Assembly (NCBI RefSeq): GCF_007859715.1
Contig: NZ_SJPG01000001.1
Coordinates: 1,638,728 to 1,702,727 of the forward strand
Origin: Rubinisphaera italica
Lineage (GTDB): Bacteria > Planctomycetota > Planctomycetia > Planctomycetales > Planctomycetaceae
Reading direction: 5' to 3'
Length of the DNA: 64,000 nt
Below are positions 1 to 10,194 of this stretch, piece after piece. Each line of letters opens with the position of its first letter. The first letter of the stretch is position 1. The position numbers were made by a program, and so were the translations under genes. Below the pieces are notes generated by a model, which worked only from the letters and a program-made list of their open reading frames with translations, did no database searches and had not been told where the DNA came from.

Positions 1-2077
1 TCCGACTTGGTTTCATAAATTCCCAGTCGGTGCCCGGTAGCAGACGGCGATCATCAAAACGAGTCGGGTTAGCGTAGGATTCAGCCAGTTTGGCTGTATC
101 TTTCTCGGGATCAGGATCGACTTCCGTTTTCATCTTGGCATAATAACGATTCAGTTTTTCGGCGTTGCCTCGAGGAGTCACTAAGCTGACCAGCATCAGA
201 AACACGAATGGCAGAATGACTCGTGGGGGGAGGCGCAGAGTTTCCAGCGTGGCTTTCGAAGCATCTGATAAATCGATGATCCCCAACCATTGATAGATCA
301 GGAAGTCGATCTTTAATGGGCCTTCACCCTTGAATTCCCCGGTCCGCTTCTGGACCACGATACGTGTACCGTCTTCTGAAGTTTCTTCACGGACAGTCAT
401 CAGATTGGAATTATCCGCTCGAACATCATTCCAGAAGATCGACTCCCCACCTGTCGTCATTGAGAGTTGAATGGTTTCGCCCACAACGGCATCGGGAGGA
501 GATGCCCCCAGTTTTTTCAATGCAGCGTCTAGTTTAGCAGGGTCATTGACGTATTGATTTTCTGCCTGAGCCTTCGCCGTTTCCCAGGCTTCTCGACGAG
601 CAACATCGACTTCCGTTGCGGTTCGTTCGCGTGTAGTCGTGACGACTTCCGTGCTGACCGTATACGCCGGGTCGGTCCTCATCGACGGATTTAACACAGG
701 CAATAGATATGGCAGTACAAAGAATACCATGCCCACAAAGCCAATCGTCAGCCAAACGGCCATCGCATTCGAACGTCGCCAGAAGATTCCTACCCAGAAC
801 GGGGCGGCGAATAGCAGCGGAAGTTCGATGGCGAGCTTAAACTGCCCAAACACATCGCCCATGACCAGCGAAACAATCGTTGCACCAACAATGATGGTCA
901 GCCCCGACAGCCGGGCTATTCGCACGCATTCCTTTTCAGAAGCATTCGAATTTATGTACGGCGAATACACATTGCGCACCACAAGAGCACTCGTTACAAT
1001 CATGTACGCATCAGCCGAACTCATCATCGCGGCCAGCAAACAGGCCAGCATTAAACCGACGAGACCCATATTCAGCGGCCCAAGAATCTCTCGAGCGGCG
1101 ACTCCCCAAACCTTGTCGGGATCAGCTGCAATCTCTACGTTGCCTGCTAATAGAGCCAACGCAATCAAAGCGGTGATCGCCCAGCCAGCTGTGCAGAGTC
1201 GCTTCAGGAAGTTGCCGACAACCAGACCAATCCGAGCTTCATCTTCGCTTTTGGCAGAACCGCCGCCAGTTGCAATGAAGTGAGGTTGTACCACGATGCC
1301 AACAAGGGCCAGCAGTGTGAGTGAAAATATATACTGTGGCGGAAATTCTCCTGCACTCGGTCCCGTGAACAGGCCGAAATTCTCTGCAGAGACGCGTTGG
1401 TGCAAAATCGTGAATCCATCCAGCAGTCCTTGAGTGCTCGGATCGCCAAACTTCTCGACCAGTTCCCAAAGTCCGTATGGAATAAGCAGTATGGAAAGCA
1501 GGATAATAAAGATGCCCTGAATCAGGTCCGTCCAGTAGGCAGCTGTCAAACCACCGAGGACTCCGTACGCAATTACAATCATCGAAATCAGCGGTACCAA
1601 AACATACTTCAATTCCATGCCGAACATCATATCTGTACCCATCAGTGGCACAGAAAACTTTGCGATTGCGGACAGCATTGTCGACAGATAGAACATATAG
1701 AACAAAATCGCGAACGCCGTGTACGCAGCACCCAAAAGCTGTGATTGATAGCGTTCGACAAACCAGTCACCCAAAGTCAGGTGACGCATGCGACGATACC
1801 AAACTGCGGTGAACCAATAGACTGGAGTCACAAACAGCCACATCATCGCCGACCAGACACCGGAGAGCCCGCTGGTCCATACGGTACGCCCCACCTGAAC
1901 GGGTTCATGAGCTCCCGTACCTGCTCCGAAGGCAGCGAAAGTTTGCAGCAACTTTCCAAAGCCGCGACCACCCATGAAGTAGTCTTCCTGCCCCTTGACT
2001 CGCCTCATTGCCCACAAGCCAATGGCGATCATGGTAATGAAGTACGTGATAATGACAACAAAGTCGATCGTGGTCAT
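1..2077 (-). CDS. Sodium:solute symporter (SSS family), C-terminus cut by window edge
   Basis: Inner-membrane transporter of the sodium/solute symporter (SLC5-like) family; the substrate cannot be told. The ATG at 2077-2075 opens a frame that stays open for 692 codons to the left edge, so the stop lies outside. The N-terminus (starting MTTIDFVVIITYF) is a first membrane helix, followed by the family-typical segments FMGGRGFGK near residue 32 and AYGVLGGLTAAYWTD near residue 160, and about 12 hydrophobic segments overall. After a helix ending near residue 460 there is an unusual soluble insert of roughly 150 residues rich in charged residues and Thr, before a further helix (PPRVILPFVFLMLVSLV). 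No good ribosome site precedes the ATG. The gene stands alone, with a 615-base gap to its right. Family assignment is confident; the substrate is unknown. Confidence 0.88.
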   Translation of the reverse strand, partial: MTTIDFVVIITYFITMIAIGLWAMRRVKGQEDYFMGGRGFGKLLQTFAAFGAGTGAHEPVQVGRTVWTSGLSGVWSAMMWLFVTPVYWFTAVWYRRMRHLTLGDWFVERYQSQLLGAAYTAFAILFYMFYLSTMLSAIAKFSVPLMGTDMMFGMELKYVLVPLISMIVIAYGVLGGLTAAYWTDLIQGIFIILLSILLIPYGLWELVEKFGDPSTQGLLDGFTILHQRVSAENFGLFTGPSAGEFPPQYIFSLTLLALVGIVVQPHFIATGGGSAKSEDEARIGLVVGNFLKRLCTAGWAITALIALALLAGNVEIAADPDKVWGVAAREILGPLNMGLVGLMLACLLAAMMSSADAYMIVTSALVVRNVYSPYINSNASEKECVRIARLSGLTIIVGATIVSLVMGDVFGQFKLAIELPLLFAAPFWVGIFWRRSNAMAVWLTIGFVGMVFFVLPYLLPVLNPSMRTDPAYTVSTEVVTTTRERTATEVDVARREAWETAKAQAENQYVNDPAKLDAALKKLGASPPDAVVGETIQLSMTTGGESIFWNDVRADNSNLMTVREETSEDGTRIVVQKRTGEFKGEGPLKIDFLIYQWLGIIDLSDASKATLETLRLPPRVILPFVFLMLVSLVTPRGNAEKLNRYYAKMKTEVDPDPEKDTAKLAESYANPTRFDDRRLLPGTDWEFMKPSR

Positions 2078-2301
2078 GTTGTGTGTCAAACAAAGAAGGT
2101 GGCGGGAATCAATGCTAGGACCTTATCATTCGAGGGTTAGAAAAGTCAAATATGTAAAGCCTTCAATTCAATGGATTATTTGATGGTAAACACATTCAGT
2201 GAAATAAGAGAAAAAATGGACAAGCCAGACCTATCCCCAATTATGGTAGAAACAACTCATTTGGAGCATCTCTAAATGTAGTGTGCCTACACATGTCCGA
2301 T

Positions 2302-2512
2302 GATTTTCCAAACGATGGGTCCCGATATGATTCGACGGTCCTCGCCTTCAGATGCAACCTTCAGATCCATTCTCTTTGGGATAATTCACCAGGGCATGTT
2401 GCCCGGACTGCGACCGCAGTTCATAAGAACTCTGTGACTACAGTCCGTAGTCCTCGGCACCTGTCAACTACTGTTGATTACCGGCTTCAGCGCATCCTGA
2501 TTCATTTCCATA
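2302..2512. repeat. R1 repeat copy 1 (structured 3'-flank element)
   Basis: This fills much of the 615-base gap 2078-2692, where I see no gene. It is alignable over its length with 29107-29335 and in part with 53276-53361. Conserved parts are hairpin ACTGC/GCAGT (2407-2420), overlapping hairpin AGTTC-ATAA-GAACT (2418-2431), a closing stem GGACTG (2405-2410) with CAGTCC (2441-2446), and hairpin TCAAC/GTTGA (2464-2477). It lies 3' of the minus-strand ceramidase-like gene, about 180 bases beyond its stop. The rest of the gap is AT-rich and holds the leader of the symporter gene. Confidence 0.7.
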
Positions 2513-2692
2513 AAACGTGATGTTTGCTCAATTCGAACCTCACGCTTGATTTCTGCAAGATCATGCAATTCATTCTCAAATCAACAGTTGGCCGTATATT
2601 GTTTCAATCTCGCGCTCTTCTTTATGTTCTGATCATGCTTCTCAATATTTCATGGCAATTCGAAAGATAATTGCGGTGTTGGTTGGGAGCAA

Positions 2693-4240
2693 TCACAGTT
2701 GCTTGAGGAATTCCTCTACCTGGGCAGTGAACAGCTGCAGCCAACCTGGGCCGACCAGGGAATCGCAGTCTTCCTGTGCACAGCCGGGATTGTTGAGTTG
2801 GTCATCGGTAGGCGCGTAATACAGATACCCGTTCGTATATCCAGCCACAAAGGTGGCATCACGCGGAGCGTTCTGTTTGATGTCGAGTCCGATCTGGACG
2901 GTCAGTTCGCCGGGGAAGGTGACGAGGGTGAATTCGCCCACCCGCAGTCCCAGAATTTCGGCATCGACGGTTGTTGCGTTCAGCGCCTCAGATTTCGCCT
3001 GATGCCGTTTGAGCAGGTTGACGTTAGTCTTCACCCGCGTGAGCTCTTCCATGGTGTGAATGTTGCGGATGTAAGCTTCCAGATTCCTGCGGTTCTCTGC
3101 GTCGAGTCTCTCCCAGTCATCGCGGCCGATCAGCTGATCGTGCAGATACCCGTGAGAATAATATGACGGATACTTTTCGGACAGTTTGTACTTGACCAGC
3201 AAGGGCACAAAAGTTTTTAAATTCAGGCTTGTGCCCGTTAGTGCCTCGACGAGCCGATCCTGCTCCGTCTGCAGCGAAGCGATCCGCGACGTGTGATCGG
3301 CCCGTGGTAACTGCAACGTCGTGTGTAGCATTTTGAAATCGGTTGTTGTGGTGCATTTAATCTGCCGAATTGCTTTGAGCGTACTCAAGCCGAGTCGATT
3401 TCCCAGATGTTCGGCATGTCGAGGCACGCTAACATCTTTATACATTATGGGATTGATATCCCCCGCGCAGCCCTGCACAAATAGAGCGATTGTGTCCGGG
3501 CTGAGATTGTCTTCGATCACCGCCGAGGCGTAGCCGGTCATATCAGCCGTATTGCCAGCCGTGCGGGGCGTACCCAGAATCGGATGACAGGCAAAGTTAT
3601 ACAGCACTGCAAGCGTTTCCCCGTTGAGCCGATCCAGCCTTAGGACTCCAATCTCGGGATCAATCGGTCCGATCTCTGCGACCTCTTCATCGGCTGGCAG
3701 CGAATAGGCATGCCGCACATCGACCTGTTTGCCATTTTTGAGCAGCAGCCGTCGGTTTTCCATCACTCGGTTTTCAAAACCAGTACCCCAGCCGACCCGC
3801 ACCGGCTCCAGTTTTTCGTAAGCTTGTTTAACGACGGCAATCGTGCGGTCGGCCACATCCGTGCAGACAACACCATGGCAGTGGCTGGCATTGACGAGCA
3901 ACCTCGTCGGATCGAGCTGCAAATCCTGTTTCAAAGCGGCCCGCACCGTCGGTAGAAAATCATTTTTGATCGGTCCGATCTCTGCAATCGCAACCACATC
4001 AAGCGTCACAATGACCGCAGTTGTTTCTCCATCGCTGAGCACCAGTGCCCGCGCCCACAAATGTTCGGGAGGTTCGGCAACGTCCCGATTTGTAATATCA
4101 ATCTTCGCCGCTCCAGCTTTCAGTTCGGCTTGTACCCGCGAAACCCCAAGCCCCCCGAACACGGCCATGCAGGCCGCCAGCAACAGTAAAAACCGGGAAG
4201 ATGTCAGCTGATATCGTGAACCCGTCTCGTGAAATTTCAT
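2693..4240 (-). CDS. Exported neutral/alkaline ceramidase-like hydrolase
   Basis: Resembles the N-terminal catalytic domain of neutral/alkaline non-lysosomal ceramidases, zinc amidases that cleave N-acyl sphingosine; in Planctomycetes the true substrate of such paralogues is not established. 515 residues. Hydrophobic signal segment at about 17-38 ending VQA. Domain features: DITNRD near 48, the metal-binding type motif NASHCHG (His120, His122), NFACHPILG near 215-224 and QGCAGDINP near 250-258. Classical ceramidases are longer and carry a C-terminal Ig-like domain, which is missing here. The gene stands alone between gene-poor stretches; a paralogue is at 56508-57905. The start ATG gives a complete signal peptide. 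Fold is confident, substrate is not. Confidence 0.8.
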   Translation of the reverse strand: MKFHETGSRYQLTSSRFLLLLAACMAVFGGLGVSRVQAELKAGAAKIDITNRDVAEPPEHLWARALVLSDGETTAVIVTLDVVAIAEIGPIKNDFLPTVRAALKQDLQLDPTRLLVNASHCHGVVCTDVADRTIAVVKQAYEKLEPVRVGWGTGFENRVMENRRLLLKNGKQVDVRHAYSLPADEEVAEIGPIDPEIGVLRLDRLNGETLAVLYNFACHPILGTPRTAGNTADMTGYASAVIEDNLSPDTIALFVQGCAGDINPIMYKDVSVPRHAEHLGNRLGLSTLKAIRQIKCTTTTDFKMLHTTLQLPRADHTSRIASLQTEQDRLVEALTGTSLNLKTFVPLLVKYKLSEKYPSYYSHGYLHDQLIGRDDWERLDAENRRNLEAYIRNIHTMEELTRVKTNVNLLKRHQAKSEALNATTVDAEILGLRVGEFTLVTFPGELTVQIGLDIKQNAPRDATFVAGYTNGYLYYAPTDDQLNNPGCAQEDCDSLVGPGWLQLFTAQVEEFLKQL

Positions 4241-5621
4241 ATCGTCATTTCATGTTGAAGCAAAAAATAGCCTGAAACAAAACGCCGGTCGACGTAATTG
4301 CGCCGGTCATCTCAATCTCTCTAAAATACTCGTTGTCGTTGAGCAGCACGTGAACCACTTCGGCGACCGATTCATTATATCGATGCCTGCACGTCAGCGT
4401 CGATAATTGTAACCCATCGCCAGCCGATGCCAGTCCGGGCAGATGTCCATTGGGGGACATCTCCAGCGATTCTTATTGAATCATCGCCTCGATCAGGAAA
4501 ACGGAAAGGGCAGCAATGATCATCAAGCAGAATATGAAAACCTCTGCATATGAACGAACTTCAGACAACACCAGTCAACCACACCAACCAATCAGTCAGC
4601 AAACATCCATTCGACTTGATTATTCCACAATATTCCGCTCAAAACAAGCCGATACTCCGACCTCTCACCTTTTCTATACTCGGATTGAACCATAAAATCT
4701 GTCAAAAAAAATGGCGATCCTGAACTTGTCGCGGAACAATTACGGCATTCGATTGAACAACGCGCCACCGAAATGCGAATAACGATGGCACAGGCATATC
4801 GGTGGCATCGCTGGTTCAACCGCTTTCGCCCAAAATAAGAAAACGCTCAGATCCTTTATGTGATTGATGATCTGGATGATGTATGGAGCAATGTAGAAAC
4901 GCGATATGCACGACTTGCAGACCGGAATGGAATCAACCAGCCGGGATGGTAGAACGAAGAACGGGGGCTTTGCAACTTGCAGCAAGATGTGAAACTCATT
5001 AATCCGCATAACAAAATATTTCACCGGAGTTGCAGACTGGTCGAATCTGAATTCGGAGTCGCTGATGATCAACCCAGATGATCATGAACTTTATTTCGAC
5101 GAATCAGCAGTTGAACCGCCTTTGCAGTCGCGCCGAGAAAATACTAATTCAAGCACAATAGGCCACGTGAGCCGGGTTCGGATTTCGCAAAACATGAACC
5201 TGTTGAACCAGGCTACTGAGGTTCAGTAAGCGATCCGTTTTTTACCACGGGTTGAGCAGAGGGATCCGATGACTGAGTGGGAGCTTAGGTAGGTTGTTTA
5301 GGTGCAGGATTGGGGGGGAGCATTTCGGAATCTGGTAGTAATTGCAAATCGATTTCATAACCTGATCATAACCTGATGTTGTCGCGGCGAACTTAATTTA
5401 ATGATATCGTTCTTGAAGAGCCCGAAACCGGAGAGTACTCTTAATGGTGTTGTGAAAAATACGGTCATGTACCAAATTCGATGCGGTATCGTATCCTGAT
5501 GGATCATCAGAAATTCGTCGCAAAATGCCTGGCCATTCTTCTGTTTATGAGTTATTTGATCCCTACTCGACCGCAATAAAGCGGTCAAATATGACCTTAC
5601 TTCGGCGGACAAATACCTGCC
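4241..5621. other. Gene-poor stretch with hairpin and decayed coding sequence
   Basis: About 1.4 kb with no intact gene I can support. It contains a perfect 8-bp inverted repeat AGATGTCC/GGACATCT with a 6-base loop at 4441-4462, about 200 bases upstream of the ceramidase-like gene, and the coding-like remnant listed separately at 4689-5081. Short overlapping frames on both strands look like chance. A direct repeat CATAACCTGAT occurs twice near 5356-5375. Confidence 0.5.
4689..5081 (+). pseudogene. Decayed coding remnant with in-frame stops
   Basis: One reading frame (codons at 4689, 4692...) gives protein-like sequence in three blocks separated only by stop codons: a block ending HRWFNRFRPK then TAA at 4836, a block with ILYVIDDLDDVWSNV ending at TAG 4950, and a block ending at TGA 5079. 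That the same frame stays protein-like across two stops suggests a dead gene with nonsense changes rather than chance. The family was not recognised. There is no start or ribosome site. It could also be chance composition, so confidence is low. Confidence 0.3.
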
Positions 5622-6011
5622 ATGCTGCTTACACGTATGTTCCATAAACTTCATGCTATTTTAGAGAAGGCATTTCACCGCCGGAAGGAGGAGTTGCGGC
5701 TCTCAGTTAGTGACGCTGAGGTTGTGTTATTCAAAAATGATACAGAGGTATGGAGATTTCGCTGGGATTTAGTCGCAAGGATTGTGACTTGCAAGCGAGA
5801 CTTATTCAGCATGGATTTGATTTGTTTGGATTTTTTTATGGATTCGCAGCAGTTGAACTATTCAACGCATGAGGAGATGCAGGGATTTCAAGATTTAAGC
5901 GAGCAAATACGCCGCCTGTTTCCTAGTATCGGCGAGGGCTGGTGGTCAGAGGTCGCATTTCCAGCATTTGCTACGAACCAAAAGATTTTGTATGACAAGC
6001 TAGAAAGCTAA
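5622..6011 (+). CDS. Small conserved-looking hypothetical protein
   Basis: 129 residues with no signal peptide or membrane helix, so probably cytoplasmic. It is rich in aromatic residues, with a WRFRWDLVARIV segment near 45-57 and WWSEVAFPAFATN near 106-118. The acidic, Trp-rich character recalls small immunity-type or SMI1-like proteins, but no toxin gene is next to it and I do not assign a function. Two in-frame starts exist, ATG 5622 and ATG 5640; neither has a clear ribosome site, and the first is used only because it is longest. It stands 112 bases before the next gene on the same strand. Confidence 0.6.
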   Translation: MLLTRMFHKLHAILEKAFHRRKEELRLSVSDAEVVLFKNDTEVWRFRWDLVARIVTCKRDLFSMDLICLDFFMDSQQLNYSTHEEMQGFQDLSEQIRRLFPSIGEGWWSEVAFPAFATNQKILYDKLES

Positions 6012-6122
6012 CACAGTACTGAAGCCAACCTCCAACCCGCGTTTGGATTTGTCGCTTCGGATTTCTGGTTTGCGGATGTCACTGTTCAGCAGCGGCTCAG
6101 CATTAGATCGTTAGACAACAAT

Positions 6123-6923
6123 ATGAAACCATACTACCTCATCATCTCATTCATTCTGACCATGTGCGTGACCGCACGAGCGGACGATGCTTTTAAGCCG
6201 GAGTTCTATGCTTTCTTTAATGGTATGCCGCCCATGTCTTATGAGGATGAGGCGATAATGCTCAAGGGGCTTGGATACAATGGTATTAGCCAGATCTATG
6301 TTGGCGGGGACGAGTTGGAGCAGCGTGTCGACGTATACAGGAAGCACGGACTCAAAGTGTTAAGTGTTTATCTCGGAGCATCAGATAAGCCGATAAACGC
6401 CAATCTCGTTAAATCACTGGAAAATGGCGGTATGATCGAGTTGACGGTTAAGAATATTTCGCCGGAGGTGATCGAGTCTATTCGCCAGACAGCGGAGATG
6501 GCGGCGCAGTTAAATATTCGCGTGGCAGTCTACCCGCATCACGGAAACGCAGTGGCGACGATGCCACAGGCGATCGACCTTGTCGAGAAGGTGAGCCACC
6601 CGAATCTCGGCATCATGTTCAATCTCTGCCACTTTCTTAAGAACGAAAAAGCGGAGGACCTGGAGAGTGTCCTTGGGAAAGCTGCTCCTTACCTCTTCTC
6701 AGTCAGTACTTGCGGCGCCAACTTGGATGGAAAGAATTGGGACACACTAATTCAAACGCTCGACAAAGGCACTTTTCCGCAGAAGCGACTCTTCGCGGCA
6801 CTAAAAAAATTGAATTTCACAGGTCCGGTTGGATTGCAATGTTTCGCCGTGAAAGGTGATAAGCGCACCAACCTTAAGAACTCCATCGATGCATGGAAAA
6901 CGATTCTTAATGAACTTCAATAG
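6123..6923 (+). CDS. Exported sugar phosphate isomerase/epimerase-like TIM barrel
   Basis: 266 residues matching the xylose-isomerase-like TIM-barrel superfamily (AP endonuclease 2 fold), which in Planctomycetes is widespread among sugar isomerases and epimerases. A signal peptide covers residues 1-20 (cleavage near ARA-DD), so it acts outside the cytoplasm, which is unusual for the intracellular relatives. Visible family parts: KGLGYNGISQIYVGG near 42-56, VAVYPHHGN near 138-146 (metal-site His in homologues) and LGIMFNLCHFL near 164-174. No partner gene is adjacent. Substrate unknown; it may have lost catalytic activity. The ATG at 6123 gives the full signal peptide. Confidence 0.72.
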   Translation: MKPYYLIISFILTMCVTARADDAFKPEFYAFFNGMPPMSYEDEAIMLKGLGYNGISQIYVGGDELEQRVDVYRKHGLKVLSVYLGASDKPINANLVKSLENGGMIELTVKNISPEVIESIRQTAEMAAQLNIRVAVYPHHGNAVATMPQAIDLVEKVSHPNLGIMFNLCHFLKNEKAEDLESVLGKAAPYLFSVSTCGANLDGKNWDTLIQTLDKGTFPQKRLFAALKKLNFTGPVGLQCFAVKGDKRTNLKNSIDAWKTILNELQ

Positions 6924-7273
6924 AGTGCACTGGCTCAGGACCATTGAGACGCCAGCTATTCCTGGGTAAGTCCAAACACAATTATCATAATTTGAGGTGA
7001 GCGGAGTGTAAGAAACGAAGAATGAGAGAATGATGAGAATTCGCGATTCGACCAGTAAAATCCCCCTTTGATTGGAGTAGACTTTGCGACTTGAATTGGG
7101 GGAAAGGTACAGACGAACTCACAGTTTGGCGGCAAAATTTTAAATCGTTCAGGAAGTGTGATTGCAACCTTTGTGGGGTTTGGAATCGCAGACAGCAGAA
7201 CTTTGATCACTTTGGCTGAAGTGGATGCGAAAATCGTTCTGGCGATTCGTTAGATCGAGAGGAGAATAAGAGG
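6924..7273. other. Intergenic leader before PSD1-DUF1501 pair
   Basis: 350 bases without a supportable gene. The 3' end holds a good ribosome site for the next gene (AGGAGAATAAGAGG just before ATG 7274). A C-run/G-run pair (CCCCCTTT near 7063 and GGGGGAAAG near 7098) could form a weak hairpin. No promoter is called. Confidence 0.4.
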
Positions 7274-10189
7274 ATGAAATATTTTTCCCTGGCTTTCCTT
7301 TTGCTTGCATCCCCAATGTTGCATGCCGATGAAAATTTTATCTCGAAGATCGAGCCATTGCTTCGAAAGCGTTGTTTTCAGTGCCACTCTCACAACCATA
7401 AAATCAGTGCGGGACTGTCGCTTGATTCCAGATCAGGTTGGGAATTGGGTGGAGATTCTGGGCCCGCGATTATTCCTGGGAATCCCGATGAGAGTCTGCT
7501 GATCGACATGATCAGCCTGGAGCAGATGCCTCCAGAAGAAAAGCTGCCAGCAGAAGAAATTGCACTGCTGGTGGAGTGGGTAGAACGTGGGGCACCTGAT
7601 CCCCGAAAACTGAACAATGCCCACTCGGATCCACTTGACTGGTGGTCGCTAAAACCACTCAAGAAGCCATCGGTTCCTGGGAATGGCCATCCGATCGATG
7701 CTTTTATTCGGTCCAAACTGACGGAAAAGGGACTTCAACCCACAATACAAGCCGATCGGCGAACCTTGGTTCGTCGGCTTTACTACAACCTGCACGGTCT
7801 TATGCCGACACAATTGGAAATCGAAGCCATTGCCAACAAACAGGATGAATTTTCCTGGAAAAAACTCGTCGACGAATTGTTGGCGTCGCCTCGATACGGA
7901 GAGCGGTGGGCGCGGCATTGGCTGGACGTGATTCATTTTGCAGACTCCCATGGATGTGAACATGACGTGAAGCGACCAAATGCCTGGCGATTTCGGGACT
8001 ACGTGATTGATCGATTGAATGCGGATGTGTCTTGGGGGAAATTTATTCGAGAACAGTTGGCGGCTGATGTGTTCTATCCTGACGATCCACAACTCACCGC
8101 GGCGTTAGGTTTCATTGCGGCTGGACCATTGGAGTTAAGTCGTGCGAGCACAGCACCCGTTACTTTTGATTACCTTGATCGAGACGATATCGTCACCCAG
8201 ACAATGGCTGCTTTTGCAAGCACGACCGCAAATTGTGCTCGCTGCCACACTCATAAATTCGATCCAATCTCGCAAGAGGACTACTACGCACTACAGGCCG
8301 TTTTTGCAGGCGTAGGGAAAGGAGATCTCGAATACGATGCAAATGCGGAGGTGAAGAAACGACGGCAGGACTTAGAGAATTTACGATCGGCTATTGCCCG
8401 GCGGGATGAGACGGTATTGCTCGCAGAGCCGTACATTAACATTGTCAGTGAATGGGAAACTGCCTGGCAAAAACAACCGGTGGCATGGGCGGTCCTGGAA
8501 CCGGAGGTCTTTGTGACCACAGGTGGTGGAACCTTAACTCAGCAAGACGATGGATCAATCTTTGCTGAAGGCGAAGTCAGCGATCAGGAACACTACATCG
8601 TCACATCGGAAATCCATAGGAAACGACTTTCGGCAGTTCGATTGGAAGTCTTAAAAGATGAACGTCTCCCTGAGGGAGGTCCGGGACGTGCAGCAAACGG
8701 AAATCTTCATCTGTCCGAGGTCAACCTCCATTGGTTTCCAAATCATGCTGATGGGGCGGTGAAGCTGAATATTGCTCGGGCATCGGCTGATTTTGATCAG
8801 GAGGGTTGGACTTCCGCCCAGGCAATTGATCACGAACTCAAAACGGGATGGGCTATCTATCCGAAGGTTAACGAGTCACATCAAATCGTCTTTGAACTTT
8901 CAGAATCCGTTGATGTGTCTGCTGGTGGTAAACTGGTCGTGACTCTGAAGCAGCTATATCCGCCTAAACACCTTATCGGAAAGTTTCGTCTGTCTGTGAC
9001 CGATGTTGAGGGGGGTATCGCAAAAGCCCTCCCAAAGGCTGCATTCGAAGCGCTGAACAAACCGGCTGATCAGAGGACGACTGCCGAATCTGATGCGGTC
9101 GCTGCAGTTGCATTGGAACAATATGTCGAAAAGGCACTGGCAGCCTTGCCAGCAAAATTGGTCGTCTACGGAGTTTCCTCGTCATGGTCGCATGCAAAAA
9201 GACTGGCGAATCCACAGGAGCCAAAGGTCGTTCACCTGTTACGAAGAGGAGCAATTGATCAGCCGGTTCACGAAGTGGGGCCGGGGACACTCTCGGTTAT
9301 TCCAAGTCTGCCAGCTCGATTTGAAAATATAGATTCAAAAAAAGAATCGTTACGACGAGCGGCTCTTGCCGATTGGTTAGCTCATCCAGACAACCCACTG
9401 ACCTGGCGAAGTATCGTAAATCGCGTCTGGTATTATCACTTTGGTCGAGGGCTCTGTGAAACACCGAATGATTTTGGGAGAATGGGAGGTAAACCGACAC
9501 ATCCTGAGTTATTGGACTGGCTCGCCGTGTGGTTTCGAGATGAAGCGAAGGGGTCTCTCAAGGAGTTGCACAGGTTGATTCTTACGAGCGAAACCTGGCA
9601 GCAATCGAGCTTGGTGAACTCAAACCCGATTGACGTCCAAAATCTTTTGCTCTGGCGTATGAACCGCAGACGCCTGGACGCGGAAGTCTTCCGCGACTCT
9701 GTGCTGCAAATTACGGGACGGCTCGACCTGACAATGGGCGGACCGGGAATTGAACAATTCAATAAATCGCAGGGACCACAAGCAACACCTTCTCTAGACT
9801 ATTCCGCCTATGACTGGAATTCGGAGAATGCCGGACGCCGTAGTATCTACAGAGTTGTTTGGCGGGGAATTCCAGATCCATTCATGGAAACGCTGGACTT
9901 TCCCGATATGGCCCTACTGACTCCGAAGCGCGGCTTCTCAGTCTCTGCCCTACAGTCTCTTATGTTATATAATGACGATTTTGTCCTGAATGCCTCGGTC
10001 TGGCTTGCTGAAAGCATCAAAAGAGATGCTTCCCAGAAGGATTGGGTTCGACGAGCCGTCGGTCTGTGTTGGCTGCGTGAGCCAACAGCCTCAGAGGCAG
10101 AAGCGTTTGAAACTTTCGTGAGGACGCATGGCATGGCCGCACTCTGCCGGGTGCTGCTCAATAGTAATGAATTCCTCTTTGTCGATTAG
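7274..10189 (+). CDS. PSD1 planctomycete cytochrome-like protein (DUF1549/DUF1553)
   Basis: 971 residues, exported (signal peptide 1-18). Order: planctomycete cytochrome c domain (PSC1 type) at about 25-110 with haem-binding motif CFQCH (34-38); DUF1549 at about 135-345, including the conserved segment RYGERWARHWLD near 211 and a second haem-type motif CARCH (321-325) followed by KFDPIS; a beta-rich insert at about 390-580 that resembles a carbohydrate-binding module; DUF1553 at about 690-950. Biochemical role unknown. It starts a two-gene unit with the DUF1501 gene, whose ATG is 5 bases after this stop. Strong ribosome site upstream. Confidence 0.93.
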   Translation: MKYFSLAFLLLASPMLHADENFISKIEPLLRKRCFQCHSHNHKISAGLSLDSRSGWELGGDSGPAIIPGNPDESLLIDMISLEQMPPEEKLPAEEIALLVEWVERGAPDPRKLNNAHSDPLDWWSLKPLKKPSVPGNGHPIDAFIRSKLTEKGLQPTIQADRRTLVRRLYYNLHGLMPTQLEIEAIANKQDEFSWKKLVDELLASPRYGERWARHWLDVIHFADSHGCEHDVKRPNAWRFRDYVIDRLNADVSWGKFIREQLAADVFYPDDPQLTAALGFIAAGPLELSRASTAPVTFDYLDRDDIVTQTMAAFASTTANCARCHTHKFDPISQEDYYALQAVFAGVGKGDLEYDANAEVKKRRQDLENLRSAIARRDETVLLAEPYINIVSEWETAWQKQPVAWAVLEPEVFVTTGGGTLTQQDDGSIFAEGEVSDQEHYIVTSEIHRKRLSAVRLEVLKDERLPEGGPGRAANGNLHLSEVNLHWFPNHADGAVKLNIARASADFDQEGWTSAQAIDHELKTGWAIYPKVNESHQIVFELSESVDVSAGGKLVVTLKQLYPPKHLIGKFRLSVTDVEGGIAKALPKAAFEALNKPADQRTTAESDAVAAVALEQYVEKALAALPAKLVVYGVSSSWSHAKRLANPQEPKVVHLLRRGAIDQPVHEVGPGTLSVIPSLPARFENIDSKKESLRRAALADWLAHPDNPLTWRSIVNRVWYYHFGRGLCETPNDFGRMGGKPTHPELLDWLAVWFRDEAKGSLKELHRLILTSETWQQSSLVNSNPIDVQNLLLWRMNRRRLDAEVFRDSVLQITGRLDLTMGGPGIEQFNKSQGPQATPSLDYSAYDWNSENAGRRSIYRVVWRGIPDPFMETLDFPDMALLTPKRGFSVSALQSLMLYNDDFVLNASVWLAESIKRDASQKDWVRRAVGLCWLREPTASEAEAFETFVRTHGMAALCRVLLNSNEFLFVD

Positions 10190-10194
10190 CGAGC

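Noticed and set aside
639..1283. Plus-strand frame of 214 codons
   Set aside because: It lies antisense to the symporter gene, whose membrane helices and family motifs are clear.
2302..2512. R1 as an integron attC site
   Set aside because: It has no attC core sites, and no integrase gene is present.
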